Counted from the first letter of the stretch, positions 39,044-49,215 are shown. The stretch is 64,000 nucleotides of DNA from Oscillospiraceae bacterium (GCA_902802375.1 CADCLS010000001.1:186001-250000), one strand, 5' to 3'. Numbers and translations are program-made. Notes: generated by a model from the sequence alone, not told the origin.

Positions 39044-40867
39044 TCACTCCAAAGCGGCAATCATTGATTTTGTATCAAGCTTAAATTCGCTCAGCGCCTC
39101 AGCAGTGGATTGATGCGCCACAAACACGCTATCAACTGCGTGGATTTTCAAACTGCACTCTGCTGATAGTTCTGACAACTTTGAAGCAATATGCTCACCG
39201 ATACCTCCGGCTCTGATACCCTCTTCAAAGATATGAACTGTCTTATATTTACCAATAGCACTGATAGTATCATCACTTAAAGGAAATACCTTATTAAGCT
39301 TGATTATATCAAAATTATTGAGGGCACTCTGAGCTTCTAATGCACAAGAGAATAATCTGCCGTATGTTACCAAAACCCTATTAGAACCTGCGCTTAATAG
39401 TGTATATTCGCCTGTAAAATCTATGTTTTCAACTTTACCCTCAAATCCGCGTGGATATCTTATAGCCGCAAGCTCTTGATTTTTTGCAGTAGTTTCTATT
39501 AGATATTCAAGCTCTTTATAGCAATAAGGAGAATAAATATTCATATTTGGTACAGTACTCAAAAATGCAACATCGAAAAGCCCTTGGTGGCTTTCGCCAT
39601 CCTCACCGACTATGCCAGCTCTGTCTATAAGCAGTTTAACCGGCAAATTCGCAATTGCGGCATCATGAATAATCTGGTCATAACCACGCTGCAGAAAGCT
39701 TGAATACACCGCAAAGAAGGGTATCATACCGCCTTTTGCAAGACCTGCGGAAAAAGTTACCGCGTGTTCCTCGGCAATACCTACATCAAAAAATCTATCT
39801 CTGTATTTTTTTGAAAAATCATAAAGCCCGGTACCATAAGCCATAGCTGCAGTGATTGCACATATGTTTGTGTTCTCTTCTGCAATTTTGCAAAGCGTAT
39901 CGCCTGCAATCGCCGAAAAGTCTTTTTTATCTTTACTTAATGCACCTTTTTCAACATCAAAAGGCGATACTCCGTGATATTCGTTTGGACTGCTCTCTGC
40001 AAACGAATATCCTTTTCCCTTTTTGGTTACGACATGAACTACCGTCGGTCGGTCATAGCTTTTTGCTATTTCAAAGATTGACTCTAATTCTTTAATGTTG
40101 TGACCGTCAACAGGACCTAAGTAATTAAATCCTAAAGCGGCAAATATGTTGTTTTTATAAACAAAGCTTCGTGCAGCATCCTTGATTTTATTTATGAAAT
40201 TATAAATCAACTTTCCGAAAAAGCCCATTTTCAAGAGAACATTACCTACGGCAAATTTTAGTCTATGATACCTTCTGCCGTTTCTCATACGCATAAAAGA
40301 GCGTGACACTGCACCTACATTTTTAGAAATAGACATTTTATTATCGTTGAGAACAATAATGAAATTACCTTTTTTGGCACCGGCATTGTTAAGAGCTTCG
40401 TATGCCATACCGCCGGTCATGGCTCCGTCACCTATAACAGCTACGGCAGTTGCATTTTTGCCCAACAAATTGTTTGCTTTTAGTATACCGTAAGCGGCGG
40501 AAATTGAATTACTGCTGTGACCTGTTACAAACGGGTCATATTCGCTCTCATCAGGCCGCATAAAGCCGGAAAGACCGCCTTTTTTGCGAATTGTATCAAA
40601 ACGATGCAGTCTACCGGTTAGCAGTTTGTGAGCATAGGACTGATGCCCTACATCGAAAATTATTGCGTCCTCCGGTGTATTAAAGCTGCGGTGTAAGGCG
40701 ACCGTAAGCTCTACAGCACCAAGGCTTGAAGCTAAATGACCGCCGTTTTTTGAAACAGTATCTATAATCGTTTCACGAATTTCGCCGCATAGTAAATTAA
40801 GCTCACTGATATTTAGTTTTTTAAGATCTTTAGGAGAACTAATCTCCGACAGAATACTGTTTTTCAC
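39044..40867 (-). CDS. dxs: 1-deoxy-D-xylulose-5-phosphate synthase
   Basis: About 607 aa TPP enzyme starting the MEP isoprenoid pathway. TPP motif GDGAMTGGMAYEALNNAG...VLNDNKMSIS (~142-175), FGFNYLGPVDGHNIKEL (~245-262), transketolase central domain with FDVGIAEEHAVTFSAG, and HQGLFDVAFLSTVP. Start at GTG seven bases after AGG(TGA); TTG one codon earlier is the alternative. Adjacent to ispA, so two isoprenoid genes are co-transcribed. Confidence 0.96.
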   Translation of the reverse strand: MKNSILSEISSPKDLKKLNISELNLLCGEIRETIIDTVSKNGGHLASSLGAVELTVALHRSFNTPEDAIIFDVGHQSYAHKLLTGRLHRFDTIRKKGGLSGFMRPDESEYDPFVTGHSSNSISAAYGILKANNLLGKNATAVAVIGDGAMTGGMAYEALNNAGAKKGNFIIVLNDNKMSISKNVGAVSRSFMRMRNGRRYHRLKFAVGNVLLKMGFFGKLIYNFINKIKDAARSFVYKNNIFAALGFNYLGPVDGHNIKELESIFEIAKSYDRPTVVHVVTKKGKGYSFAESSPNEYHGVSPFDVEKGALSKDKKDFSAIAGDTLCKIAEENTNICAITAAMAYGTGLYDFSKKYRDRFFDVGIAEEHAVTFSAGLAKGGMIPFFAVYSSFLQRGYDQIIHDAAIANLPVKLLIDRAGIVGEDGESHQGLFDVAFLSTVPNMNIYSPYCYKELEYLIETTAKNQELAAIRYPRGFEGKVENIDFTGEYTLLSAGSNRVLVTYGRLFSCALEAQSALNNFDIIKLNKVFPLSDDTISAIGKYKTVHIFEEGIRAGGIGEHIASKLSELSAECSLKIHAVDSVFVAHQSTAEALSEFKLDTKSMIAALE

Positions 40868-40881
40868 CAAATCACCTATGC

Positions 40882-41754
40882 TTAGTTTGTGCGTACCAAC
40901 AACATTTCAGTTAATTCTTTTAGTACGGTAGAGTCACCGTCAAATCCATTTAAGGCGGCTAACGCATTAGCAGTGTACTCTGCGGCAAGCGCACGACATC
41001 TATCTTCACCTAAAAGAGTTACAGAAGTAATTTTACTGTTTTTCTCGTCACTGCCTACCGGCTTTCCTAACACTTCTTGATTACCGCCTATATCGAGCAA
41101 ATCGTCAACAATCTGAAAAGCCAATCCCAAATTTTCGGCATATTTTTCAGCGCACTCTATCTGCCCGTCATCACCGCCGGCAAGTATTACGCCGCAAACT
41201 GCCGCCGCACGGATTAAAGCACAAGTCTTTAATGAATACATTTTAAGGAGCATCTGCTCATTTTCGATATTTACAGTTGTATCAACAACCTGTCCGCCAA
41301 TCATTCCGGCACCGCCGGCGGAAGATGAGAGATATGCAATCGCTTTCGTTATTCTATCATGAGGAAGACCTAATGTTTTTGCACAAACACAAAATGCTTC
41401 GGTTAGAAGATAGTCGCCCGCAAGAAGCGCCATACCCTCACCGTATTTTTTATGACACGAGGGCTTTCCGCGCCTTAAATCATCGTTATCCATACACGGC
41501 AAATCGTCGTGAATGAGTGAATATGTATGTATCATTTCAACAGCGCAGGCAAAATTATATGCGCAATCATCACTACCGCCGCAAAGCTTATAAAACTCTA
41601 ACAAAATAATCGGTCTTATTCGTTTTCCGCCGGCAAGCAAGCTATATCTGCCGGCATCAATTATGCCATCATACGGCTGACCCGGTACAGAATTCAAAAT
41701 ATCCAGTCGCGAATCAATTTTCAATTTATATTCTTCAATTAAGTTTTCAATCAT
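40882..41754 (-). CDS. ispA: Polyprenyl (farnesyl) diphosphate synthase
   Basis: 290 aa all-helical prenyltransferase condensing IPP with allylic diphosphates. First aspartate-rich motif HDDLPCMDNDDLRRGKP (~83-99), GGKRIRP (~42-48), and second motif FQIVDDLLDIGG (~212-223). The ATG overlaps the 3' end of xseB by eight bases. The xseA-xseB-ispA-dxs order is the typical Firmicutes arrangement. Confidence 0.95.
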   Translation of the reverse strand: MIENLIEEYKLKIDSRLDILNSVPGQPYDGIIDAGRYSLLAGGKRIRPIILLEFYKLCGGSDDCAYNFACAVEMIHTYSLIHDDLPCMDNDDLRRGKPSCHKKYGEGMALLAGDYLLTEAFCVCAKTLGLPHDRITKAIAYLSSSAGGAGMIGGQVVDTTVNIENEQMLLKMYSLKTCALIRAAAVCGVILAGGDDGQIECAEKYAENLGLAFQIVDDLLDIGGNQEVLGKPVGSDEKNSKITSVTLLGEDRCRALAAEYTANALAALNGFDGDSTVLKELTEMLLVRTN

Positions 41755-41956
41755 TGGTACAATTCTCCGTATCAGTGAGTTTTTCTATCTTCTGTTTAGC
41801 TTTCGCAAGTTTGTTGTGACAGTCTTTAGAAAGCTTGATGCCGCTTTCAAACAATTCAATCGCCTGTTCAAGCGATAAATCTTCCTTTTCAAGTCGGTCA
41901 GATATTTCTTGAAGCTCACTGAGAGACTGCTCAAAAGTTAAATTTTCCTTACTCAT
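41747..41956 (-). CDS. xseB: Exodeoxyribonuclease VII small subunit
   Basis: 69-aa coiled-coil subunit; FEQSLSELQEISDRLEKEDL and LEQAIELFESGIKLSKDC are the family signature. ATG preceded by AAGGTG and located inside the 3' end of xseA (eight-base overlap), so the two subunits are translationally coupled. Slight overlap with ispA downstream. Confidence 0.95.
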   Translation of the reverse strand: MSKENLTFEQSLSELQEISDRLEKEDLSLEQAIELFESGIKLSKDCHNKLAKAKQKIEKLTDTENCTND

Positions 41957-43160
41957 ATTCACACCTTAAATTATTAATAGTACATTCGGCTTCGCCGTCA
42001 AAAAACCTTAAATTTATACTCATACCTAACGACAGCTCTTTTGCGCTTTTAATCATTACATTATTTGAACTTACCGCCGCAAAACCGCGTGAAATGGTTT
42101 TAAGCGGACTTAGTCCGTCAAGCCTTGATGTAGCTTCCGACAGCATATTCTCAAACAATAAAAGTTTCTTTTTAAGTAAATTCGCGTTCTTTTCTTCTAT
42201 GTTATCAACTTTTATAGATAAATCGTCAAAATATCTGTGTGGCTCTGAAAAAGCTTTGGAGGATACCGCAAGCTCATATTTTGCTTTTGCTAAATCATAT
42301 TTTAAAAGGAGTGCGGACGAGAGTTTTTTATTGTAAGCATCTAAAGTATCAATTATAGCTTTTCTGTCCGGCACGGCAAGCTCAGCAGCGTGAGACGGGG
42401 TCGATGCGCGAACATCAGCCACAAAATCACAAATTGTAAAATCAGTTTCGTGACCCACAGCAGAAATTACAGGTATCGGTGACTCATAAATTTTTCTTGC
42501 AAGAGCCTCATCGTTAAACGCCCATAAATCTTCAAGTGAGCCGCCTCCGCGCCCTATTATTATCGTATCAATATCATCGCGCTCATACACTCTTTCAAGC
42601 ATATTAATCATACTTATAGTCGCTTTATCGCCCTGCACCAATACGGGACATACTAAAATTTCACATAACGGATATCTTTCAGAGGTAATATTAAGAATAT
42701 CTCTTATAGCTGCACCGGTATCTGATGTTATTACGGCAATTTTTCGTGGGAATCTCTTAAGCGGCCTTTTTTCTTCAGGAGCAAACAGTCCTTCATTTTG
42801 GAGTTTTTGCTTAAGTTTCTCAAAGGCAGCTGATAAATCGCCCTCGCCTAACTGATAAATCTCTTCAGCGTAAAACTGATACTGTCCGTCGCGCTCATAC
42901 AAGGATACACGGCCTTTGATTATTACTTTCATACCGTCGCATAAATCAAAAGGAACCTTAAGGTTATGTATCCTGAAGATAACACAACGAATTTGAGCGT
43001 CACTGTCTTTAAGAGTGAAATACCAGTGGCCGCTTGAATAGTGGTTTTTGAAATTCGAAATTTCACCTGTTACCGCAACGGACAAAAGGCGCACATCACT
43101 TTCAAGCAGTGATTTCACATAAGTGTTTAACTGCTTTACAGTTATAGTATTGTTTCCCAT
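41949..43160 (-). CDS. xseA: Exodeoxyribonuclease VII large subunit
   Basis: 403 aa. N-terminal OB-fold (VTVKQLNTYVKSLLESD, GEISNFKNHYSSGHWYFTLKD) and catalytic domain with IAVITSDTGAAIRDI and the conserved IIGRGGGSLEDLWAFNDE, AVGHETDFTICDFVADVRASTPS. A C-terminal coiled coil binds XseB. ATG chosen two bases after the nusB stop; a TTG six codons upstream is also in frame. Confidence 0.95.
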   Translation of the reverse strand: MGNNTITVKQLNTYVKSLLESDVRLLSVAVTGEISNFKNHYSSGHWYFTLKDSDAQIRCVIFRIHNLKVPFDLCDGMKVIIKGRVSLYERDGQYQFYAEEIYQLGEGDLSAAFEKLKQKLQNEGLFAPEEKRPLKRFPRKIAVITSDTGAAIRDILNITSERYPLCEILVCPVLVQGDKATISMINMLERVYERDDIDTIIIGRGGGSLEDLWAFNDEALARKIYESPIPVISAVGHETDFTICDFVADVRASTPSHAAELAVPDRKAIIDTLDAYNKKLSSALLLKYDLAKAKYELAVSSKAFSEPHRYFDDLSIKVDNIEEKNANLLKKKLLLFENMLSEATSRLDGLSPLKTISRGFAAVSSNNVMIKSAKELSLGMSINLRFFDGEAECTINNLRCEYE

Positions 43161-43161
43161 A

Positions 43162-43554
43162 TTAAACGCTTTTTGCAACAGTCGATAAAATGCCGTTTAC
43201 AAACGAGGCATCCTGTTTAGTAGCATATTTTTTGAGTATCTCTACGGCTTCGTTTATTGAAACGGCACTCGGTATTTCATCAAGAAACATAATCTCGTAG
43301 ACTGATAGTCTCAAAACGGCAAGTGCAGTTTTTGAAAGACGGTTTATACTCCAACCCACAGCATTTTCGGATATGATTTTATCAATGTTGTCAACATTAT
43401 CATAAACCCCGAAAAATGTATTCTTAATATAGTCATCCGGTTTAATATCCCTAACCTCGATTGCAAGCTCAAGTATCTCTTCAAGAGGTGAGTCATTAAA
43501 CTGTTTTTCAAAAATCAGAATAAACGCTTCTTCGCGCGCTTGTCTGCGTGTCAT
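43162..43554 (-). CDS. nusB: Transcription antitermination factor NusB
   Basis: 130-aa all-helical protein binding BoxA RNA with S10. Signature parts: RRQAREEAFILIFEKQFN at the N-terminus and LRLSVYEIMFLDEIPSAVSINEAVEILKKY (~78-107), FVNGILSTVA at the end. First gene of the long - strand run to tyrS, with its own consensus-like promoter. ATG after GGTGCTTT. Confidence 0.95.
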   Translation of the reverse strand: MTRRQAREEAFILIFEKQFNDSPLEEILELAIEVRDIKPDDYIKNTFFGVYDNVDNIDKIISENAVGWSINRLSKTALAVLRLSVYEIMFLDEIPSAVSINEAVEILKKYATKQDASFVNGILSTVAKSV

Positions 43555-43586
43555 AAAGCACCAACTTTCATAATTATACAGTATAT

Positions 43587-43615
43587 ATTATAATACATAT
43601 ATTTGGAAAATTCAA
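43587..43615 (-). promoter_or_regulatory. Promoter of the nusB operon
   Basis: Minus strand TTGAAT, 17 bases, TATAAT, about 35 bases before nusB. Confidence 0.75.
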
Positions 43616-43638
43616 GTATATTAATGCATAATAACTAC

Positions 43639-43666
43639 ATAAAGGCAGTCGTTAGACTGCCTTTAT
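43639..43666. terminator. Terminator of the typA-radical SAM operon
   Basis: Arms AAAGGCAGTC / GACTGCCTTT around GTTA, 25 bases after the radical SAM gene stop. Confidence 0.8.
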
Positions 43667-43688
43667 ATTGTTTGAATTTGAAAATGAA

Positions 43689-44570
43689 TTATGCCTTAAC
43701 GCCGCTTAAATCAAAATTTGGAATAAAACGCTCATCAGCACTGCTTAGCTCTTGAAAAAAGCAGTTGTTAAAACCGCTTTCGGTAATATGAAGTAATACT
43801 TTTTCGTATTCCCTCTTTGTTACCCTTCTATCTATCGGCGAAGTATATTTTGCGACGCCAATCGGTGAATACTGGCTCATAATGCTGAAAAAAGCACCGG
43901 GTGCATTTTTATTCACAAAATCAAAAATGTTAATAGCATCATTCGTTGCCATAGGCAAAAGCAAATGTCTTATAACCACACCACTTTTAATAAGCCCGTT
44001 TTCAATAATACATTCGGGTTTTTGTCTATACGCTTCCAAAAGCGCAGACTTTGCAACTTCGGGATAATCTTTGGCATTTGAATACCTGAAAGCATTATCT
44101 CCCGACATATACTTAAAATCGAACAAATATACATCAATATAGTCTTGTAACGAACATAAAACCTCTGCAAGCTCATAACCGCTTGTATTATAAATAATCG
44201 GCACTGGCGGTCGGTAAATATCAAGAGCTTCCTTAATGGCAAATGAATAATGCGTAGGCGTCACTAAATTTATGTTGTGAACGCCGATGTCAACCAACTC
44301 TCTGAATATATGCGCCAGACGCTCTACAGAAATATCCTCACCAAATTTATTATGACTGATTTCCTCGTTCTGGCAGTAAATGCAGCCAAGTGAACAACCG
44401 CTGAAAAATACGGTCCCTGAACCACGAACGCCACTTATAAACGGTTCCTCAAAATAATGCGGCGCTGCTCGCGCCACACGCGGCATAGTACCCATACCGC
44501 AATATCCGCCGATATTATCAGATTTTCCTCTATGGGCGCCACACTTTCTGGGGCAAAGATTACATATCAT
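43689..44570 (-). CDS. Radical SAM protein, pyruvate-formate-lyase-activase-like
   Basis: 293 aa. An N-terminal Cys cluster CNLCPRKCGAHR (~3-14) and YCGMG, then the radical SAM motif FFSGCSLGCIYCQNEEIS (CxxxCxxC, ~55-72). LVTPTHYSFAI, YNTSGYE and DVYLFDFKYM are typical of the PflA-like/YgiQ-unrelated family annotated as activating-enzyme homologues. Its real substrate is unknown. The ATG overlaps the 3' end of the upstream exonuclease gene by 11 bases. Confidence 0.85.
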   Translation of the reverse strand: MICNLCPRKCGAHRGKSDNIGGYCGMGTMPRVARAAPHYFEEPFISGVRGSGTVFFSGCSLGCIYCQNEEISHNKFGEDISVERLAHIFRELVDIGVHNINLVTPTHYSFAIKEALDIYRPPVPIIYNTSGYELAEVLCSLQDYIDVYLFDFKYMSGDNAFRYSNAKDYPEVAKSALLEAYRQKPECIIENGLIKSGVVIRHLLLPMATNDAINIFDFVNKNAPGAFFSIMSQYSPIGVAKYTSPIDRRVTKREYEKVLLHITESGFNNCFFQELSSADERFIPNFDLSGVKA

Positions 44571-45432
44571 TATTATTCGCCTTATTCTTGATTTTTTCAG
44601 AAAGACGCCTTCTCACTTTTACACTGTCAAACATTTTTCTGAACTTTACATTTGCAAAGTATTTCCTTCTGCACGCATTACAAACCAAACACGCCGAAAA
44701 CCCTCCAAAACGCTGGCGCCATTTACCTTTTAACACAAGAGGAGAACCGCAAGCAGTGCAGCAAAACTCAAACTGTGATTTATCAATATCCTTATCGTTT
44801 ATATCCGAAATATAGTACGGCTTAAACATATATCGCTCAAAAAACTCAGGATCCGATGTATCTAAAACGAATGTGCTAAACCGTTCTTTATTGTAACATT
44901 TTTTAAGCAATTCAGCGGCAACAGTGCTATCAGCCTTTGCGTTGTGCAACAAGCTTTCGTCCACATTGATACCGAATGCAACGGCTGCATTCAAAAGTGA
45001 AATCTGTGATGTACATTCAATCCCGGAAAGCCGCATTTCACCCTGAATAAACTTTTGCAAATCAAGATATTTATTGATTTTAAGTTTATTACCGTCAAGC
45101 AGATGTTTTTCGTTTTCCAAAACGGTATAAATATCAGAATTACTCCAGGTCATAGTTATATCTGTGTCATTTGCCCACTTGTTATATGCCTTGAATGCAC
45201 TTTCAAGTGAAACGCCTTTTAGCATATCTTCTTTTGTAATTCCGGTAAGTTCACTGAATCTCTTTGAAACCCGTTTTGAAAAAGATGATTTTATAATCAC
45301 ATCAAATGTTTCGATAACATCGAAATTTTCATTGAGCTTAACAGCCCCAATTTGTAGTATCTGGTTAATAAAACGGTTGATTTTCGGAAAATAAGCGCCG
45401 TCCCATTCAAGGTCAAGAATTATATAGTTCAT
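44560..45432 (-). CDS. DEDDh 3'-5' exonuclease with C-terminal zinc ribbon
   Basis: 290 aa. Exonuclease domain of the DnaQ/KapD type: YIILDLEWDGA (ExoI Asp-x-Glu, ~3-13), ELTGITKEDM, and LLHNAKADSTVAAELL (ExoIII His-x(4)-Asp, ~160-175). After residue ~220 there are two CxxC pairs, CCTACGSPL and CLVCNACRRKY, forming a probable zinc ribbon, then a basic tail. Co-transcribed with typA (TAATG overlap). An RNA/DNA-processing role is likely; the fused ribbon is less common than the plain domain. Confidence 0.82.
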   Translation of the reverse strand: MNYIILDLEWDGAYFPKINRFINQILQIGAVKLNENFDVIETFDVIIKSSFSKRVSKRFSELTGITKEDMLKGVSLESAFKAYNKWANDTDITMTWSNSDIYTVLENEKHLLDGNKLKINKYLDLQKFIQGEMRLSGIECTSQISLLNAAVAFGINVDESLLHNAKADSTVAAELLKKCYNKERFSTFVLDTSDPEFFERYMFKPYYISDINDKDIDKSQFEFCCTACGSPLVLKGKWRQRFGGFSACLVCNACRRKYFANVKFRKMFDSVKVRRRLSEKIKNKANNNDM

Positions 45433-47261
45433 TATTTATTTCTTGCCTCAAATTTCATTCTCTGCTCTTTGTTAAGAATTCGTTTTCTAAGTCGTATATT
45501 GTTGGGCGTTATCTCGACAAGCTCATCGTCTTTAATAAAATCAAGCGATTGCTCAAGGCTCAAAATCGAAGGAGGTGTAAGACGAAGTGCATCATCAGAA
45601 CCCGAAGCACGGGTATTTGTCATATGCTTTTCTTTGCAGACATTACATACAATATCCTCATTTTTCGGATTCTCACCTACTATCATACCTTCGTAAACGG
45701 GTGTCGCAGGACCGATAAAAAGTCTGCCCCTGCTCTGAGTATTAAATAAGCCGTAGCTTGTGGCAGTTCCGGTTTCGTGAGCAATAATTGAGCCCGTGCT
45801 TCTTTGCTCAATATCTCCTGTATATTCCTCGTAGTCAAAGAATACATGGCTCATTATTCCGTTTCCGTTGGTATCGGTAAGAAACTGTGAACGGTAACCG
45901 AGAAGTCCTCTTGCAGGAATTAAAAACTCAAGATGTGACATACCGCCTTCTCTCGTGCCCATATTCCGCAGTTGTGCGTGGCGAGTACCAAGCCTTTCCA
46001 TTACTGCACCTACATACTGTTCAGGAACTTCTATCATTAAAAGCTCAATAGGCTCCAAAAGCTTGCCGTTTTCATCCTTTTTATATATAACGGTAGGCGG
46101 AGATACTTGAAACTCGTAGCCCTGGCGGCGCATTGTCTCGATCAGTATTGAAAGGTGCAACTCTCCCCTGCCTGATACTTTGAATGTATCGGCGCTGTCC
46201 GTCTCTTCAACTCTAAGACTCACATTAGTGAGCACTTCTCTGAACAGGCGGTCGCGGAGATTACGGGATGTAACATACTTACCGTCTTTTCCCGCAAAAG
46301 GCGAATTATTGACTATAAAGTTCATAGCGAGCGTCGGCTCGTCGATTTTAACAAACGGTAAAGGCTCAACGCATTCAGTATCGCAAGCAGTCTCTCCGAT
46401 TTCAAGGTCGCCGATACCCGACACCTGAATAATATCTCCGGCCTCAGCCGAGTCAACCTCAACTCTTTTTAAGCCCTCAGTCATAAAGATTTTGCCGATT
46501 TTAACATTTGTAAAGCTCCCGTCTTTATGACATAGCGATACGGTCTGCCCGGTCTTTACAGTACCCCTCACAACCCTTCCTACGCCTATTCTGCCGATAT
46601 AATCGTCATATTCAATGTTCGTAAAGAGAACCTGCAAAGGTGCCTTATTATCACCACAAGGCGGTTCTATCTCCTTGATAATTTCTTCGAATAACGGCTT
46701 CATATCCTCGCCCGGCTTTTCAGGTGAATATGTAGCATAACCGTCACGCGCGGAAGCAAATATAACCGGAAATTCTATCTGGTCATCATCTGCACCTAAT
46801 TCAATAAATAAATCAAGAACTTCATCGACCACCTCATAGGGTCTCGCCATAGGCCTATCTATCTTATTTATTACTACCACCGCTTTTTTACCGAGCGAAA
46901 GCGCCTTTTTAAGAACAAACCGAGTTTGCGGCATACAACCCTCAAATGCGTCAACAAGCAGTAAAACGCCGTCCACCGTTTGTAAAATGCGCTCTACCTC
47001 ACCGCCAAAATCAGCGTGTCCCGGTGTATCTACAATATTGATTTTTACGCCACCGTAATACACGCTTGTGTTTTTTGAAAGTATGGTAATTCCGCGTTCG
47101 CGCTCTAAATCGTTAGAGTCCATAACGCGCTCATTCACAGTTTCGTTATCACGAAATGTTCCGCTTTGCTTCAGTAGCTTGTCCACAAGTGTGGTCTTGC
47201 CGTGGTCAACATGGGCAATTATCGCAACATTTCTTAAATTTTCTCTTTTAATAGCCGACAC
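45432..47261 (-). CDS. typA: Ribosome-associated GTPase TypA/BipA
   Basis: About 609-aa translational GTPase for ribosome assembly and stress adaptation. G1 [18 protein letters not shown]2 block RERGITI, G3 [15 protein letters not shown]4 [10 protein letters not shown]; the C-terminal BipA-specific part contains [16 protein letters not shown]. Start at GTG nine bases after AGGGG; an ATG three codons earlier abuts that ribosome site and is the alternative. It heads a three-gene operon with a perfect consensus promoter. Confidence 0.96.
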   Translation of the reverse strand: MSAIKRENLRNVAIIAHVDHGKTTLVDKLLKQSGTFRDNETVNERVMDSNDLERERGITILSKNTSVYYGGVKINIVDTPGHADFGGEVERILQTVDGVLLLVDAFEGCMPQTRFVLKKALSLGKKAVVVINKIDRPMARPYEVVDEVLDLFIELGADDDQIEFPVIFASARDGYATYSPEKPGEDMKPLFEEIIKEIEPPCGDNKAPLQVLFTNIEYDDYIGRIGVGRVVRGTVKTGQTVSLCHKDGSFTNVKIGKIFMTEGLKRVEVDSAEAGDIIQVSGIGDLEIGETACDTECVEPLPFVKIDEPTLAMNFIVNNSPFAGKDGKYVTSRNLRDRLFREVLTNVSLRVEETDSADTFKVSGRGELHLSILIETMRRQGYEFQVSPPTVIYKKDENGKLLEPIELLMIEVPEQYVGAVMERLGTRHAQLRNMGTREGGMSHLEFLIPARGLLGYRSQFLTDTNGNGIMSHVFFDYEEYTGDIEQRSTGSIIAHETGTATSYGLFNTQSRGRLFIGPATPVYEGMIVGENPKNEDIVCNVCKEKHMTNTRASGSDDALRLTPPSILSLEQSLDFIKDDELVEITPNNIRLRKRILNKEQRMKFEARNK

Positions 47262-47298
47262 AAAAGTCATCCCCTGAGATTAATTATTTTAACAATTC

Positions 47299-47327
47299 AT
47301 TATAAATCATTAAATAGGTATTGTCAA
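47299..47327 (-). promoter_or_regulatory. Consensus promoter of typA
   Basis: Minus strand TTGACA, 17 bases, TATAAT, immediately downstream of the tsf terminator. Confidence 0.88.
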
Positions 47328-47334
47328 ACATAAA

Positions 47335-47360
47335 ACGAGGCTGCCAAACGACAGCCTCGT
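47335..47360 (-). terminator. Terminator of rpsB-tsf
   Basis: ACGAGGCTG(T/C) arms pairing around a short loop, followed on the minus strand by TTTTATGTTT, 15 bases after tsf. Confidence 0.85.
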
Positions 47361-47375
47361 AAGCTTTAATTCATA

Positions 47376-48287
47376 TTATTTTATCATGCTTGCAACTTCA
47401 GCGGCGAAATCATCAACGCGCTTTTCGATGCCCTCGCCCTTTTCGAAGCGAACGAAAGATATAATCTTAATATCCTTGCCGAGCTCTTTAGCGGTTTTCT
47501 CAACATACTTACCAACGGTAAGTTCGCCGTCCATTACAAATTGCTGGTCAACAAGGCAGTTCTCCTTGAAATACTTGCCTATCTTGCCCTCAACAATTTT
47601 TCCGAGAACCATATCAGGCTTATTAGCCATTTTGGGGTCCTCTTTCATCTGAGCTATAAGGATAGCTTTCTCCTTCTCAATTACCTCAGCAGGAACAGAA
47701 GCCTCATCAAGGTAACCGGGGTTCATAGCTGCAATCTGCATAGCAACATTTTTGCCCATTGTTACAAACTCGGCATTGTCTGCATCAAGCTCAGTATCGA
47801 AATTAACCATAACGCCGATTTTTCCGCCTGCGTGAACATAAGTTACAACCTTGCCCTCGTAGCGTGCGAAACGACGGACCTTGATATTTTCACGAACCTT
47901 AAGGAAAAGCTCCTGAACCATCTCTTCAACGGTCTGACCATCCTCAGCGCATTTAAGAAGCGCATCCAAATCAGCCGGATTCTGAGAAGCTACAATTTTT
48001 GCAACCTTTAGCGCTAATGCCTTAAATTCTTCGCCACCTGCGACAAAGTCAGTCTCAGCATTAAGTTCAACAACAGCACCGATACCGTTCTCACAAATAG
48101 CGCAAACAGTACCCTCAGCGGCAATTCTCCCAGCCTTTTTAGCTTGGGAAGCCAAGCCCTTTTCTCTTAAATAATCAGCAGCGGCATCCATATCGCCGTT
48201 AGTTTCGGTAAGAGCCTTTTTACAATCCATCATACCGCAACCGGTTTTCTCACGGAGCGCCTGTACATCTTTAGCAGTAAAAGCCAT
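47376..48287 (-). CDS. tsf: Elongation factor Ts
   Basis: 303 aa; nucleotide exchange factor for EF-Tu. N-terminal UBA-like region VQALREKTGCGMMDCKKALTE (~8-28) and the conserved core VVELNAETDFVA (~72-83); C-terminal dimerization blocks LVDQQFV and ISFVRFEKGEG. ATG eight bases after AGGAGG. Follows rpsB as in nearly all bacteria. Confidence 0.97.
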   Translation of the reverse strand: MAFTAKDVQALREKTGCGMMDCKKALTETNGDMDAAADYLREKGLASQAKKAGRIAAEGTVCAICENGIGAVVELNAETDFVAGGEEFKALALKVAKIVASQNPADLDALLKCAEDGQTVEEMVQELFLKVRENIKVRRFARYEGKVVTYVHAGGKIGVMVNFDTELDADNAEFVTMGKNVAMQIAAMNPGYLDEASVPAEVIEKEKAILIAQMKEDPKMANKPDMVLGKIVEGKIGKYFKENCLVDQQFVMDGELTVGKYVEKTAKELGKDIKIISFVRFEKGEGIEKRVDDFAAEVASMIK

Positions 48288-48309
48288 TATTAATTCCTCC
48301 TAAACCCGA

Positions 48310-49083
48310 TTATTCGCTAACTTCTGCGTTATCAATAGCCTCATCGGACATCGCTTCTTCGCCGCTTTCCTCGTCATCATTAGCAGCGGCGCCGAATTCC
48401 TCGCCCTGTCTGCCTTCAATAACTGCAGCGGCAATAGTCTCGGAAATGAGCTTAACAGCACGGATAGCGTCATCATTACCGGGGATAACTGCATCAATCT
48501 CATCAGGATCGCAGTTAGTATCAACGATAGCTATAATCGGAATGCCGAGCTTCTTTGCCTCTGCAACTGCAATTCTCTCTTTATGCGGGTCAACTATGAA
48601 AAGTGCACCGGGAAGCTTATCCATATTCTGAATACCGCCGATAAACTTTTCAAGCTTTTCGATTTCAAGCTCAAGCTTTACAACTTCCTTTTTGGGAAGG
48701 AGATCAAATGTGCCGTCATCCCTCATAGCGCGAAGCTGATTTAGACGGGCAATACGAGTGCGGATTGTGCTGAAATTAGTAAGCATACCGCCAAGCCAAC
48801 GAGCGTTGACATAAGGCATACCGCAATGCTCTGCTTCTTCCTTAATAGAATCCTGAGCCTGCTTTTTTGTACCTACGAAAAGAATATCGCCGCCTTCAGC
48901 CGAAATATCGCGGGCAAAAAGATATGCCTCGTTTAATTTCTTAACGGTCTTTTGAAGGTCGATAATGTAGATACCGTTACGCTCTGTAAAAATATACTGA
49001 GCCATTTTTGGGTTCCAACGCCTTGTCTGATGTCCGAAATGAACACCTGCTTCAAGGAGTTGTTTCATTGATACAACTGCCAT
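48310..49083 (-). CDS. rpsB: 30S ribosomal protein S2
   Basis: 257 aa: [22 protein letters not shown] (~6-27), [70 protein letters not shown] are all S2 signatures. The C-terminal ~30 residues form an acidic extension rich in Glu/Asp/Ala, often seen in clostridia. Start at ATG eight bases after AGGAGG; the longer frame runs through the leader. Confidence 0.97.
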   Translation of the reverse strand: MAVVSMKQLLEAGVHFGHQTRRWNPKMAQYIFTERNGIYIIDLQKTVKKLNEAYLFARDISAEGGDILFVGTKKQAQDSIKEEAEHCGMPYVNARWLGGMLTNFSTIRTRIARLNQLRAMRDDGTFDLLPKKEVVKLELEIEKLEKFIGGIQNMDKLPGALFIVDPHKERIAVAEAKKLGIPIIAIVDTNCDPDEIDAVIPGNDDAIRAVKLISETIAAAVIEGRQGEEFGAAANDDEESGEEAMSDEAIDNAEVSE

Positions 49084-49215
49084 AATAAATTCCTCCTGAG
49101 GTTTTACCTCCATTTCTTTTGCCAATCCGGAAACAACCATGTATCAAAGCTGCACCTCTACCGGGCGAAAGAAATGTGTGTATTTTAGCCGACACGGGCT
49201 TGCCCATGCTGACCG
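49084..49215 (-). promoter_or_regulatory. 5' leader of rpsB with hairpin beside the ribosome site
   Basis: About 130 bases between promoter and rpsB. The last part contains GGAGGTAAAACCTC, a hairpin whose first arm is itself SD-like, directly before the true AGGAGG. The CCTC arm could pair alternatively with either GAGG, a simple way to hide the start site. Ribosomal autoregulation is possible; no Rfam class is recognised. Confidence 0.35.

Noticed and set aside
49110-49170. GGTAGAGGTGC in the rpsB leader, resembling the start of a lysine riboswitch
   Set aside because: The remaining lysine-riboswitch blocks are missing and the downstream genes have no link to lysine.
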